A stretch of 64,000 nt of DNA, from contig NZ_KB893184.1 in NCBI RefSeq assembly GCF_000374025.1, positions 310,001 through 374,000 of the forward strand, read 5' to 3'. Under the pieces are notes generated by a model, which saw only the letters and a list, made by a program, of their open reading frames with translations, had not been told where the DNA came from and did no database searches. Positions 42,024 to 51,807 of this stretch are shown in pieces (the first letter of the stretch is position 1; each line of letters opens with the position of its first letter). The stretch comes from Spirosoma panaciterrae DSM 21099 (GTDB lineage Bacteria > Bacteroidota > Bacteroidia > Cytophagales > Spirosomataceae). The translations under genes were made by a program, and so were the position numbers.

Positions 42024-42893
42024 ATGAAGACTTTACTCTTCATTGCGGTTGGTCTGACGGGCCTTTCTTCCCTTTTCAGATGGGACCTGTCCATAGGCTT
42101 AACTACCTCTTTCACTGTCGATTCGCTTGGAGCCTGCCAGGGCGTGAGCTATCAGCAGGATAAGGTGTACTTGTATGGAGATCGGGAAGTCGGGATGATT
42201 CGTGCTTACACGGTCGGGAAGGATGCCCTTACCTATACGGGGCAGGAAGTAAAGCTGACGGTCGATGGACAGGATGTGATCAACCACCCAACTGGTATTG
42301 CCTACAACCAGACGGGGCCAACATTTATCGGTAACAGCATTCGCTTGAATCCTGAAGGCACTAAATGGCGGGCGGTTATTTATCTGGTCAACTGGGCGGG
42401 TCTGCTTCGGACGGGTACGCTGGACAACAACCTGCTGAATACAATTGAGGACGATGCCTGCATACAGGGTACGCGGCCCGAATATGTGCGTTATCAGAAC
42501 AAATGGTATGTTGCCACTGCCGACTATGGTGCTCAGGCCAACGAAGTGCGGCTCTACGATCCTATACTACTGGCAAAAGCCAGAAAGACCAGTGAGCCCG
42601 GTATAGTGGTTAAAAAATTTACCTGCTCACCCTGGGTGCAAAACCTGCATTGGATTCCATCGAAAGGGGTGCTTGTGCTGATTCAGAATCAAATTGAAGG
42701 ACGACGCTGGCGATTTACGTTTCTTGACCTCAAACGGTCTATTGAGTCAGGGCGGGAACAGGTGCTTAAAACCGTTGACATCGACAAAGCGGATGAATTA
42801 GAGGGATTTACGCTCCTTGGCGATAAGCTGACCGGACTTGCCGTGACCTCGTCGCGGCAGAATAACGTGCATTTCATGAACCTTTCCTGGTAA
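42024..42893 (+). CDS. Exported protein of unknown function, beta-propeller-like
   Basis: A 289-residue protein with a signal peptide (MKTLLFIAVGLTGLSSLF). The mature part is made of repeating strand pairs (VSYQQDKVYLYGDREVGMIRAY, GIAYNQTGPTFIGNS, YVRYQNKWYVATADYG, LEGFTLLGDKLTGLAVTSS), as in six-bladed propellers. No family could be named. It lies 48 bases before the susC-like gene on the same strand and may belong to the same locus. Confidence 0.65.
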   Translation: MKTLLFIAVGLTGLSSLFRWDLSIGLTTSFTVDSLGACQGVSYQQDKVYLYGDREVGMIRAYTVGKDALTYTGQEVKLTVDGQDVINHPTGIAYNQTGPTFIGNSIRLNPEGTKWRAVIYLVNWAGLLRTGTLDNNLLNTIEDDACIQGTRPEYVRYQNKWYVATADYGAQANEVRLYDPILLAKARKTSEPGIVVKKFTCSPWVQNLHWIPSKGVLVLIQNQIEGRRWRFTFLDLKRSIESGREQVLKTVDIDKADELEGFTLLGDKLTGLAVTSSRQNNVHFMNLSW

Positions 42894-42941
42894 CCAATCA
42901 GGCTTTCTCTGTACAACTAATCCAATTTTATACAACTTGAC

Positions 42942-45900
42942 ATGAATCATTACTCAATTTCATTGAGCAGGTATTTCTTTGGCCTGATGCTGCTGGTCAG
43001 CCTGCTCGCCAGCCATCAATTAGCGCTGGCCAACCCTCGTACCACCTTGCGGCTTGAGCAGCTCGTTCGGGTTAGTGGCACGGTCATCGATGAGCAGAAC
43101 CAACCCATTCCGGGGGTCAACATCGTTGAAAAGCAAACCCGGAAAGGAACCGTTACGGATGCGAATGGTCAGTTTTCGATGGATGTACCTACGGGGGCCA
43201 CACTGGTATTTTCGTCGGTAGGGTTTACCACACAGGAGGTTACGGTAGGGGCGCAACCGACGCTGAAGGTAATCCTGAAAGAGGATGTCAATCAGTTGAG
43301 CGAAGTAGTGGCGGTTGGGTATCAGACCTTGCGGAAAAGTGATGTAACCGGCGCTATCTCCAACGTAAAAGCCCGCGAGCTAAACGTGGCTGCGCCTACA
43401 CTGGGGCAGGCCCTGGTCGGTAAGCTGGCGGGTGTGCAGGTGTCGCAGGTGAGCGGGGCTCCGTATGTGAGTACCAAAATTCGGGTGCGAGGAATAGGCT
43501 CCATCAACGCCAGTTCCGATCCGTTGTATGTGATCGATGGGTTTCCGGCAGGCAACGACGTGTTCATCAACCCAAACGACATTGAGAGCATCGATATTCT
43601 GAAAGATGCTGCATCGGCTGCTATTTATGGTTCGCGGGCGTCGGGGGGCGTGGTACTCATCACAACCAAGCGAGGTAAAGAAGGGAAAGGCAAGTTTGAT
43701 TACGAATACCAGTACGGTATCAATCAACTGGCTAAAAAAGTAAAACTGCTGGATGCCAGCGGATTTGCACAACTGGTGATCGATGGTCGGAACAATACCT
43801 ATCGCGACCTGGTGCAGAACAGCGGCAAACCCTGGACCGACGCCATGTTCTCCGATGATAATGCAACCCGGATCGCTAAAGTGGGCAATGCATCCTCGGT
43901 CAGTATCCCAACGGAGTTCTATGATTTCGCCAATCAGAAACTGATCACGCCCAAATACAATACCGACTGGCAGAACGAACTATACCGCAACGCACCGATG
44001 AGCCGCCATAACCTAACCTTCTCAGGGGGTAACAATGGCGTTCGCTACCTGATTAGTGGCGGTTACCAGAACCAGCAGGGGATTATTGTGGCTACGAAAC
44101 AGGAGCGGCTGAATTTTCGGGCCAATATCGATGCCGATGTAAGCAAAAAGTTTAGGGTGGGTACCAGTATGTTCGTAACCTCCACCAGTAATCGCGAAGT
44201 GCAGGAAGGTCGCTTCAACCAGGGGCCGATTCTGGGAGCGCTGATTTATGCGCCGATTTTCCGGGCGCGTGATGAGAATGGCAATCTGATCAAAAACGAA
44301 ATGGCCGCTCAACAGCCGGTTTATGGCTACCAGACCATCGAGAATCCGGTGGCTATGGCTATGGAGACCAATATCACCCGCAAAGGACTTCGCGGTACGT
44401 TCAACGGTACGGCCAGTTACGAAATTATTCCGGGGCTGGTTGCAAAAGCCAACGTTGGGATGCAAACCTTCAACGAAAAATATGAATACTATCTGCCCAC
44501 CAGCCTGAGCAGCGGCAACAACCCACCCTATTCGCCCCAGGCTATTGCTGCCGCTACTGCTCAGGCGCTAACGGTCAATACCCAAAACCTGCTGGCTGAA
44601 TTTACGGCTACCTATGCCAAACAGTTGGGCCGCCACCGGATTAATGGGCTGATTGGTTACACGGCCCAAAAGACGAACCTCGACCAGATCAGTGTGTCGG
44701 CGCAGGGGTTTCAGAATGATGCCGTTCAGGAAATCACGGCCAAAGGAGCCGACGCCACCAACTTCTTTCTAAACGCGACCACCACTACGAGCAGTGTCGG
44801 ATTTACCGGCACGGGCAAACAGGAAGAAACGCTGCTGTCGTATCTGGCGCGTGCCGAGTACAACTATGATGATCGCTACTATCTGACAGCTGCTTTCCGT
44901 ACCGATGGTTCGTCGCGCTTTGGGCCCCTGAACCGCTGGGGGAGTTTTCCATCGATTTCGGGCGGTTGGACCCTTTCAAACGAACCCTTCTATGCCGATG
45001 TATTCGGTTCTTCGTCGACCCTCAAACTGCGGGGAAGCTGGGGGCTTACCGGAAACTACAACGTGGGCAACTACAACTACCTGCAAACGATGGCCAGCCC
45101 GACCGGAGCCGTATTCGGATCTGGAACCATTCAGACCGCATTTTATTCCGGACCAATCAAAGATCAGAAACTCGGCTGGGAATCGACCTCGCAGTATAAT
45201 CTGGGGGTAGACGTGGGTTTGTTCAACAACCGGATCCTGCTGATTGCAAACGGTTACCTGAGTTATTCGTACAACCTGCTGTTCAACCAGCCCATCTCAG
45301 CCATTTCGGGGGCTACCAGCATCCTGACCAACCTGCGCGATTCGAAAATCCGGAACCAGGGGGTTGAATTGCAGATAGATGGCCGGGCCATTTCGACCCC
45401 GGATTTTAAGCTGAACCTGAGTGGGAATATTTCGCTGAACCGCAATAAAGTTTTGAATATGGGCGGTGCCAACACCATTCTGGTGGCGGGTGCTGAGCGG
45501 TCATACATCACACACATTACCCAGGAAGGCCAGCCCGTCGGCATGTTCTACGGTTTCAAGGCTATTGGTATGGTTCGCCAGAAAGACATGGATAATCTGG
45601 CGGCCGACAATGCGGTTTATAATGCGGCTACCCAGTCGTTCCCGGCAGGTTATGTGCTGAAAGGACCCGCCCGGTCAACGGCTTCGACCAACCCACTTCG
45701 TCCCGGCGATCTGATTTTTCAGGATGTAAACGGCGATGGGGTTGTCAACGACGCAGATAAGCAGGTGATTGGCAGCCCGTATCCAAAATTTACTTACGGT
45801 TTTTCGGTAAACGCCAGCTACAAAGCTCTGGATTTTAATGCCTCGTTCAATGGTATTTACGGAAGTCAGGTACTCGACGGGCAGGACTATTACCTGTTCA

Positions 45901-46292
45901 ACATGGAAGGCTCGGGTAATCAGTATTCGGTCGTGGCTGATCGGTATCGGTCCGAAGATCAACCGGGCAACGGGCAGGTGTATCGCGCATCGCGGGGGGG
46001 GACGCAAAGCAACAGCACCCGCCTGTCGACTTTTTATCTGCAAAACGGTTCGTACTTCCGCTGCACGAACCTGACCCTGGGCTACAATCTGCCCGCCAGT
46101 CTGGTAGCCAGAGCGCGTGTGAGCGGATTACGGCTGTACATCAACGTCAACAACGCCTTTACCATCACCAAATACAAAGGGTATAACCCAGAGGTAGATT
46201 ACAACAACGGGGCTAACCTGGCGCCGGGTGTCGATTACGGTAAATACCCATTGGCTCGTGGCTACAACCTGGGTGCACGCATCACGTTTTAA
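42942..46292 (+). CDS. SusC/RagA-family TonB-dependent outer-membrane transporter
   Basis: A 1116-residue protein. Signal peptide to about residue 30; CarboxypepD-regulatory-like domain (about 42-115) with VSGTVIDEQNQPIPGVNI; TonB box and start of plug VVAVGYQTLRKSDVTGAI; plug about 125-230 with DPLYVIDGFP; barrel to GYNLGARITF with a C-terminal Phe. It imports oligosaccharides or other large nutrients with the SusD-like lipoprotein encoded 70 bases downstream. No anti-sigma or hybrid sensor is adjacent. Confidence 0.97.
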   Translation: MNHYSISLSRYFFGLMLLVSLLASHQLALANPRTTLRLEQLVRVSGTVIDEQNQPIPGVNIVEKQTRKGTVTDANGQFSMDVPTGATLVFSSVGFTTQEVTVGAQPTLKVILKEDVNQLSEVVAVGYQTLRKSDVTGAISNVKARELNVAAPTLGQALVGKLAGVQVSQVSGAPYVSTKIRVRGIGSINASSDPLYVIDGFPAGNDVFINPNDIESIDILKDAASAAIYGSRASGGVVLITTKRGKEGKGKFDYEYQYGINQLAKKVKLLDASGFAQLVIDGRNNTYRDLVQNSGKPWTDAMFSDDNATRIAKVGNASSVSIPTEFYDFANQKLITPKYNTDWQNELYRNAPMSRHNLTFSGGNNGVRYLISGGYQNQQGIIVATKQERLNFRANIDADVSKKFRVGTSMFVTSTSNREVQEGRFNQGPILGALIYAPIFRARDENGNLIKNEMAAQQPVYGYQTIENPVAMAMETNITRKGLRGTFNGTASYEIIPGLVAKANVGMQTFNEKYEYYLPTSLSSGNNPPYSPQAIAAATAQALTVNTQNLLAEFTATYAKQLGRHRINGLIGYTAQKTNLDQISVSAQGFQNDAVQEITAKGADATNFFLNATTTTSSVGFTGTGKQEETLLSYLARAEYNYDDRYYLTAAFRTDGSSRFGPLNRWGSFPSISGGWTLSNEPFYADVFGSSSTLKLRGSWGLTGNYNVGNYNYLQTMASPTGAVFGSGTIQTAFYSGPIKDQKLGWESTSQYNLGVDVGLFNNRILLIANGYLSYSYNLLFNQPISAISGATSILTNLRDSKIRNQGVELQIDGRAISTPDFKLNLSGNISLNRNKVLNMGGANTILVAGAERSYITHITQEGQPVGMFYGFKAIGMVRQKDMDNLAADNAVYNAATQSFPAGYVLKGPARSTASTNPLRPGDLIFQDVNGDGVVNDADKQVIGSPYPKFTYGFSVNASYKALDFNASFNGIYGSQVLDGQDYYLFNMEGSGNQYSVVADRYRSEDQPGNGQVYRASRGGTQSNSTRLSTFYLQNGSYFRCTNLTLGYNLPASLVARARVSGLRLYINVNNAFTITKYKGYNPEVDYNNGANLAPGVDYGKYPLARGYNLGARITF

Positions 46293-46362
46293 CTGACCTC
46301 AGACGAGAGGAGAGTACGCGGTTCGCTGTCGGCTTTCCTCCTTCCTTCATTTTGACATAACC

Positions 46363-47898
46363 ATGACATCTAAATCATTACTTCGCTACGTTCCGCTAGT
46401 AACGCTGCTGTTGCTGGGTTCGTGCAGTCAGGATTTTCTGATCGAAACCAATCCAAACGCCATTGCGACCTCCGACTACTACAAAACGGAAAATGATGTA
46501 CTACTGGCGCTGAACGGCGTGTATAATTCCCTGCGTAACAACAACGGCATTGCGGAAGGGAGTGGCTTGTTTTCCGAAGAACGGTCCGACAATACCGGCC
46601 GGAACGATAACCAGTCCAATGCCGGTGAGCCGTTTCAGTTCAACGATTTTTCGCTACTGCCCAGCAACTCGTATCTGCAAACCCACTGGACGGCCCTCTA
46701 TCAGATCATTACGCGGGCCAACAGCGTACTGGCGGGTTCTGAAACCATCCCCTTTACCAATGCCGACACAAAAGCTCAATATCAGGCCGAAGCGAAGTTC
46801 ATCCGGGCATTGACGTACTTTCATCTGGTGCGCAAATGGGGCGATGTGCCGCTTGTGACAAAACCGCTCAATACAGCCGATGAAGTGTTGACCAATACGT
46901 TTCGCGAAAAGAAAGAGAACGTATATGCACAGATTGTGGCCGACCTGACCGATGTCGTCAACAGTCCATTGCCGGATGTTCGTTCGGCAGCTGATAAAGG
47001 ACGGGTATCGAAAGTGGCCGGAAATGCCTTGCTGGGGCAGGTGTATCTGACTATGGCAACTACACTCGATCAGGCCAATCGGGCTGCGAATCTGGCGCAG
47101 GCAAAAACCTACCTCACAAACGCCTACAACAAGCGGACGTTCGGCACCTTAAAGGAAATTCCGTATGCCGACGTGTTCGACGTAGCGAAGAAAACAACTA
47201 ACCCTGAAGCCATTTTCCAGATCGTTTATAAACAGGGCGATATTAACTACTCGTCGAGCATTGCGGCCAGCAACCAGGCGCAGGGCGAAACCATCAATTC
47301 GCTCAAAACAGCTACGGGCGTTGGCGGCAATGTAAAGGCCGACCTGGTAAGCGATTACGAGAACGGTGATATTCGGAAAGATTATTCGATCAAATACGCC
47401 AACGCAGCCGTGGTAAAGGACTACTTCATTACCAAATTCCGGGACGCCAGTTCCACGGCCGGAACCAGTGGCTATGGTGGGAACGATTGGCTGCTGATTC
47501 GCTATGCCGATGTGATGCTGATGCTGGCCGAAGTGAATATGTATCTGGGCGATGAAGCGACGGCGATTGGCTTTCTGGATCAGGTGCGCGAACGGGCCAA
47601 ATTGCCACTTTATAACGTGGCCAAAACCGATCCAGCCTATAGCGCCCGATACCCTACGCTGAAACTGGCGATTCTGCACGAACGGCGTGTTGAGCTGGCG
47701 TTCGAAAACCAGCGTTGGTTCGATCTGCTCCGCTTCTTTACACCCGCCGAACTGGTCAGCTATTTTAAAGCGAAACCCCAGTCGGGTTATGGAACGGCTC
47801 AGTTATCGAACTTCGGTACGAAAGACTATTACTACCCCATTCCGTTCAATGAATACAAACTGAATCCGACGGGAATGTACCAGAATTCGGGCTATTAA
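46363..47898 (+). CDS. SusD/RagB-family nutrient-binding lipoprotein
   Basis: A 511-residue lipoprotein (signal ending LLLLGSC, Cys21). Features of SusD: NPNAIATSDYYKTENDVLLALNG at the N-terminus, AKFIRALTYFHLVRKWGDVPLVT, and the closing ILHERRVELAFENQRWFDLLRF. It caps the SusC barrel and binds the substrate at the cell surface. It is the end of the unit, followed by a hairpin. Confidence 0.97.
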   Translation: MTSKSLLRYVPLVTLLLLGSCSQDFLIETNPNAIATSDYYKTENDVLLALNGVYNSLRNNNGIAEGSGLFSEERSDNTGRNDNQSNAGEPFQFNDFSLLPSNSYLQTHWTALYQIITRANSVLAGSETIPFTNADTKAQYQAEAKFIRALTYFHLVRKWGDVPLVTKPLNTADEVLTNTFREKKENVYAQIVADLTDVVNSPLPDVRSAADKGRVSKVAGNALLGQVYLTMATTLDQANRAANLAQAKTYLTNAYNKRTFGTLKEIPYADVFDVAKKTTNPEAIFQIVYKQGDINYSSSIAASNQAQGETINSLKTATGVGGNVKADLVSDYENGDIRKDYSIKYANAAVVKDYFITKFRDASSTAGTSGYGGNDWLLIRYADVMLMLAEVNMYLGDEATAIGFLDQVRERAKLPLYNVAKTDPAYSARYPTLKLAILHERRVELAFENQRWFDLLRFFTPAELVSYFKAKPQSGYGTAQLSNFGTKDYYYPIPFNEYKLNPTGMYQNSGY

Positions 47899-47928
47899 AT
47901 AGACTATTCATCAACCGCGTGGGCGTCG

Positions 47929-47967
47929 GGCTACCCAGAATATGTCGACAACTTATTCTGGGTAGCC
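47929..47967 (+). terminator. Hairpin after susD-like gene
   Basis: GGCTACCCAGAATA and TATTCTGGGTAGCC are perfect 14-bp arms around an 11-base loop, 31 bases after the stop. There is no T-run. Confidence 0.6.
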
Positions 47968-48045
47968 TGATGCCTACACGCTTAAAAATCTGTGCACCTG
48001 GCCAGATGTCGAAGTTTCTGATCGATGAGGTTTTGTCTTCGCTGC

Positions 48046-48201
48046 TCAGGTGATGTCGACGAAGTAGATGAGCAGGAGAGTAAGTACCAGAAAAGCAAGA
48101 ATTCCCAATACGAATTGACGTTGGCGAGTTGGCGAGTAACGTACATAGCGGCTGTTACCGGCCAGTAAATTCATAAGTTCGTTAATCCAGTGTTCCAGCA
48201 T
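48046..48201 (-). CDS. Small membrane protein, 51 residues
   Basis: An ATG-to-TGA frame giving MLEHWINELMNLLAG... followed by the single membrane helix FVLGILAFLVLTLLLIYFV and the end DIT. The N-terminal 30 residues are polar and include RYVRYSPTRQRQ, so the inside-positive rule puts the N-terminus in the cytoplasm. The composition is very unlike random sequence. No family is known; conservation in related genomes would decide. Confidence 0.5.
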   Translation of the reverse strand: MLEHWINELMNLLAGNSRYVRYSPTRQRQFVLGILAFLVLTLLLIYFVDIT

Positions 48202-48352
48202 GACGATGGCCTGAGTCCTTCTTTAGTATGGACTGCCTGATGGCCTGGAGTCACCCGTTTTTAGGTTATCAAATTGTTACAATTGAAGGTAAGACCTGAC
48301 TCGTTTCTCAAACTAGGCTATCGACGAAGCAGCGGGTAGCGGAGTACTAGCT

Positions 48353-49576
48353 TTATTTACGTTTTCGGGAACGATTATAATATAGGTTAGCAAACTGGAT
48401 GAAATTGCGCCAGTCGTAGGCCGTTAAGTTGTGTTCGCCCTCGCGGTTATGGTAGCCGATTGGGGCGTTTAGGATCGGTTGGTTAATAGCCGGGGGATTG
48501 GCCGGAAGGTGGGATTTCAGGCCATATAAAGCATAAACGCTTTCGGCTTGTTTTAACGCCAGGAACGTCCCGGTAGGGTCGGCCCACAGGTCCTTCGATG
48601 CATTGGTCGCGTAAAGCGGTCGTGGGGCAATTGCAGCCAGCAGCATGTGCTGATCCACGGGTAACGCATCTTCGTTGTTATTGAATTTTTTGTAGTTGTC
48701 CGTAAACCAGTGGGGAAACGTAGTGTTGATTCGGGCGATCGTTTCGCCAAAACGTCTATGAGATAAAGCGGCTCCTGTATTGCCCGAGCAGTTGGTAATA
48801 CACATGGCGAATCGGGGATCTTCGGCAGCCGCCCACAAGGACGCTTTTCCGCCCCGCGAATGCCCAACTACAGCCACCTTTTTAGCGTCGATTGCGGCAT
48901 CCTTTTCCAGATAATCGAGCACTCGGCTGGCCCCCCAGGCCCAGGCGCCAATGGCCCGCATTCCGTTGGGCGCCGTTAGCTGGTCAGGATAAAGTTGTAA
49001 AACTCCAGTTGCGTACCGGATTGTGTCGTCGGGAGCGAGGTCGCTAACATGAAAAGCCGCAATCGCATAACCACTATCAACAACCATTTCGGCGGGCCAG
49101 AAATCGCTTTTGTGAATCCGGGTCGGGTCGGTGTTGTCTTTAGCCCGGTTGTTGATCAGCAGAAAAACCGGAGCGGGGCCTTTCGACTGGTTCGGTACAA
49201 AAAGAACGAGGTGTATGGTCACCTGTTTTGTTCGGTTGATCACGTCAATACGTACTTCTTTCAAAGTCGCTTTTCCTCCCATAGCCTGGGCATCTTCGTT
49301 CGTTACCGAATATGTAAGCCGATCGTAAGACCTGGGCATTTGCCCGTACACGTTTTCTTCAAAAAGCCGGATTATTTCAGGGCGTCGTTCCGTTTCCCAG
49401 GCCGTCTTGTTGCGGATGGCCCGATTGGTCGTTGTTTTTAAAACCGCAGGCAGGGTATAGGCCGGAACCTTTGCTTCGTCGTAATTCACCTGTGGCTGTG
49501 CCTGAAGACGGGTGAGTACAGACAACAGAAAAAGGCTGACGTAAAATGACGTACAGACTGTACTAAGCTTGCTCAT
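48353..49576 (-). CDS. CE15-type glucuronoyl esterase-like alpha/beta hydrolase
   Basis: A 407-residue exported enzyme; the start at 49576 begins a signal peptide ending LTRLQAQ. The nucleophile Ser240 is in VVGHSRGGKASLW; NCSGNTGAALSHRRFGE (262-278) is typical of CE15; the catalytic His382 is in NREGEHN. CE15 enzymes cut the ester between lignin and glucuronoxylan. Its position next to the SusCD pair, on the opposite strand, suggests a small xylan-related locus (inference). Confidence 0.82.
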   Translation of the reverse strand: MSKLSTVCTSFYVSLFLLSVLTRLQAQPQVNYDEAKVPAYTLPAVLKTTTNRAIRNKTAWETERRPEIIRLFEENVYGQMPRSYDRLTYSVTNEDAQAMGGKATLKEVRIDVINRTKQVTIHLVLFVPNQSKGPAPVFLLINNRAKDNTDPTRIHKSDFWPAEMVVDSGYAIAAFHVSDLAPDDTIRYATGVLQLYPDQLTAPNGMRAIGAWAWGASRVLDYLEKDAAIDAKKVAVVGHSRGGKASLWAAAEDPRFAMCITNCSGNTGAALSHRRFGETIARINTTFPHWFTDNYKKFNNNEDALPVDQHMLLAAIAPRPLYATNASKDLWADPTGTFLALKQAESVYALYGLKSHLPANPPAINQPILNAPIGYHNREGEHNLTAYDWRNFIQFANLYYNRSRKRK

Positions 49577-49719
49577 TGGATATGCACGGCTGAAGTAGTA
49601 GGCCACAAATCGGGCCGATCCGGCAAACGAATCGGGAGAATAAGCAGCCAGCCTTGCGGAATTACTTGCCAGTCAATTAAGATGCGAAGCAGCCGATGGG
49701 GGCATAAAGCCGTATACGG

Positions 49720-50097
49720 TTACGGATTAAACCGCCTTATGCGTTCATTATATTGATCCAAAGTGGCATCGTCCAGGGTGCCAGCCTGCTGAAGCTCGAA
49801 GCGGAGAAAATCTGCCCGATCGGCTCCTTCCACCATGCCTTCAAATTTCAACTCCTGCTCTACCCACTCCGAGGGTTTATGCAGCCTGATAGCCTGAGTC
49901 AGTACAGCCTTCACAATCTGTGCGGTCCGGTTCGCATCCTGCGTTGTCAGTAACAATATTCGAATGTTGGTCAGATAATCTCCATACGTGAGCCGTTGGG
50001 CAGGCAGTTCGGCCAGTGCCCATTCTAAGGCCAGACTCCGAACGAGTTCAGTATAGGGTGATGTCTCTAGATCGTTAAAACTAATACGTTGATTCAT
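49720..50097 (-). CDS. Hypothetical helical protein
   Basis: A 125-residue soluble, acidic, helical protein (RSLALEWALAELPAQRLTY, TAQIVKAVLTQAIRLH, FLRFELQQAGTLDDATLDQY). No family is recognised. It is preceded by a second small gene on the same strand 96 bases upstream. Normal composition and codon use support that it is real. Confidence 0.6.
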   Translation of the reverse strand: MNQRISFNDLETSPYTELVRSLALEWALAELPAQRLTYGDYLTNIRILLLTTQDANRTAQIVKAVLTQAIRLHKPSEWVEQELKFEGMVEGADRADFLRFELQQAGTLDDATLDQYNERIRRFNP

Positions 50098-50193
50098 TCC
50101 TTACGTCATGGTCTACTATTCCAAACGTTGACGGGTCATAGAGAACCCATCCGTACACCCCGGCAGACTGGTTTTATGAGCCTGGAAAACCGC

Positions 50194-50388
50194 TCAGGCA
50201 CATATACGCACGCGTGTAAGCCGAATATCCGGTCGATTAAACTGTCGCTGCATCTGGGCAAATACCTGATCAATCGCTTCATCGGGATCAGCAGCCGTAA
50301 TCGATAGATTGCCATTCGTAAAGAGACTATGATTCCGTTCATCTAAAACATCGAATGCGACCCGAATGATCTGTTTTTTGCTTGCCAT
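50194..50388 (-). CDS. Small hypothetical protein
   Basis: A 64-residue protein starting MASKKQIIRVAFDVLDERNH, with a beta-alpha-beta look (IIRVAFDVL, LSITAADPDEAIDQVFAQM, IRLTRVRICA). It resembles a small single fold. No family is recognised. It is upstream of the 49720-50097 gene and possibly co-transcribed with it. Confidence 0.5.
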   Translation of the reverse strand: MASKKQIIRVAFDVLDERNHSLFTNGNLSITAADPDEAIDQVFAQMQRQFNRPDIRLTRVRICA

Positions 50389-50676
50389 AGTATAGAGTAA
50401 TTAGAGGACCTGGAAAAATCCACACATATGGCCTGATGGAGCCGGGGAAAGCACATTCAGGCACGGGAGCGTTGCTCTATGGATTTATGGCAAAAATACG
50501 GCTACTGTATCATAGTTGTATTATATATAGCAAAATAAAAATAGGGCGTACTCATTTCCCCATGCCTCCTATGCCGCTTGTTGGCGAGTCGGGCACTGGT
50601 CGGCGGAGTAGACAACCGTGTACCTTCGATAAGGCCCGGTACGAATCGATGATCGGTTTAAAATACCCGAAATGCA
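50389..50676. other. Intergenic stretch without a recognised feature
   Basis: About 290 bases between a small minus-strand gene and the tRNA terminator. A plus-strand frame of 132 codons runs from here through the tRNA and is therefore not a gene. Confidence 0.5.
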
Positions 50677-50711
50677 AAATCCCCTGTAAACGCGAAATTT
50701 ACAGGGGATTT
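50677..50711 (-). terminator. Terminator downstream of tRNA-Gln
   Basis: AAATCCCCTGTAAA and TTTACAGGGGATTT are perfect 14-bp arms with a 7-base loop. On the minus strand they run into TTTTGCATTT, 26 bases past the tRNA 3' end. Confidence 0.8.
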
Positions 50712-50736
50712 AATGAAGTGTGCACTTTGCTTTTTG

Positions 50737-50808
50737 TAGCCCGACCAGGATTCGAACCTAGACAAACAGAACCAAAATCTGTCGTACTACCCTTATACTA
50801 TCGGGCTA
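50737..50808 (-). tRNA. tRNA-Gln (TTG anticodon)
   Basis: On the minus strand the 72-base gene has acceptor arms TAGCCCG and CGGGCTA, anticodon stem ACAGA/TCTGT around loop TTTTGGT (anticodon TTG), and a T arm with GGTTCGAATCC. No CCA is encoded. It is a single tRNA with its own terminator. Confidence 0.93.
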
Positions 50809-50931
50809 TTTTGCATTTGCGAGTGCAAAGGTAACAGATTATGGGAGTTAAAAACAAATTCTGATCTAAAAAAAAGTGTCTCTTTTAGCTGAAAATTCGA
50901 TTCGACATTGATTTACAGCAGGCTAGCTCGC

Positions 50932-51807
50932 TTAAATTCCGGCCACGGGTGTAGCTGGGCTGATCTTTTTGACCAGACCCTGTAAAACTTTTCCCGGACC
51001 GCACTCAAAAAATTCAGTAGCTCCATCCGCTACCATCCGCTCTACGGACTGCGTCCAGCGAACCGGCGAAGTCAATTGCGCAATGAGATTGGCTTTAAGT
51101 TGTACCGGGTCGGTAACGGCTTGGGCATTTACATTCTGATATACCGGGCAGCGAGGTGCGTGGAAAGTCATCCGTTCGACAGCCTCGGCAAATTCGGTGC
51201 GGGCTGGCTCCATAAAGGGCGAATGGAAAGCCCCGCTGACAGCCAGTGGGACAACGCGTTTGGCTCCGGCTGCTTTCAACCGTTCTTCGGCCAGTTGAAT
51301 ACCCGCTACGCTGCCCGAAATAACGACCTGGCCAGGGCAATTGTAGTTGGCAGGAACGACAATTTCTTCAGTAATCTCAGCACATACGCTTTCGATGGCT
51401 TCGTCGGCCAGGCCCAGTACAGCGGCCATGGTTGAGGGCGCCAGATCGCAGGCCCGTTGCATGGCTGTAGCGCGTACCGATGCCAGGCTTAGTCCATCCG
51501 CAAACGACAGGACACCGGCAGCCGTGAGTGCGGCCAGTTCGCCCAGTGAGTGACCCGCTACCATAGCAGGCGCAAATGACTCCGTTGTGAGGGCTAGTAC
51601 AACACCGTGAACAAAAACGGCAGGCTGAGTATAAATGGTTTGTTTGAGTTCATCGTCAGAGCCTTCAAACATAATGCTGGTCAGGTTATACCCCAGCACC
51701 TCATTGGCCTGGTCGAACAATTGGCGGGCGGCTTCGGAGGCCTGGTAGAGATCCTGCCCCATACCCCGAAACTGAGAACCCTGACCGGGAAAAACGTATG
51801 CTTTCAT
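50932..51807 (-). CDS. fabD: Malonyl-CoA:ACP transacylase
   Basis: A 291-residue enzyme that loads malonate onto acyl carrier protein for fatty-acid synthesis. FPGQGSQ (6-12), Ser87 in VAGHSLGELAALT and His195 in SGAFHSPFM form the active site; GQVVISG is the usual strand before it. It stands alone, divergent from sdhC. No other fab genes are nearby. Confidence 0.96.
   Translation of the reverse strand: MKAYVFPGQGSQFRGMGQDLYQASEAARQLFDQANEVLGYNLTSIMFEGSDDELKQTIYTQPAVFVHGVVLALTTESFAPAMVAGHSLGELAALTAAGVLSFADGLSLASVRATAMQRACDLAPSTMAAVLGLADEAIESVCAEITEEIVVPANYNCPGQVVISGSVAGIQLAEERLKAAGAKRVVPLAVSGAFHSPFMEPARTEFAEAVERMTFHAPRCPVYQNVNAQAVTDPVQLKANLIAQLTSPVRWTQSVERMVADGATEFFECGPGKVLQGLVKKISPATPVAGI

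Noticed and set aside
50436-50834. 132-codon plus-strand frame
   Set aside because: It runs through the tRNA-Gln gene and its terminator.
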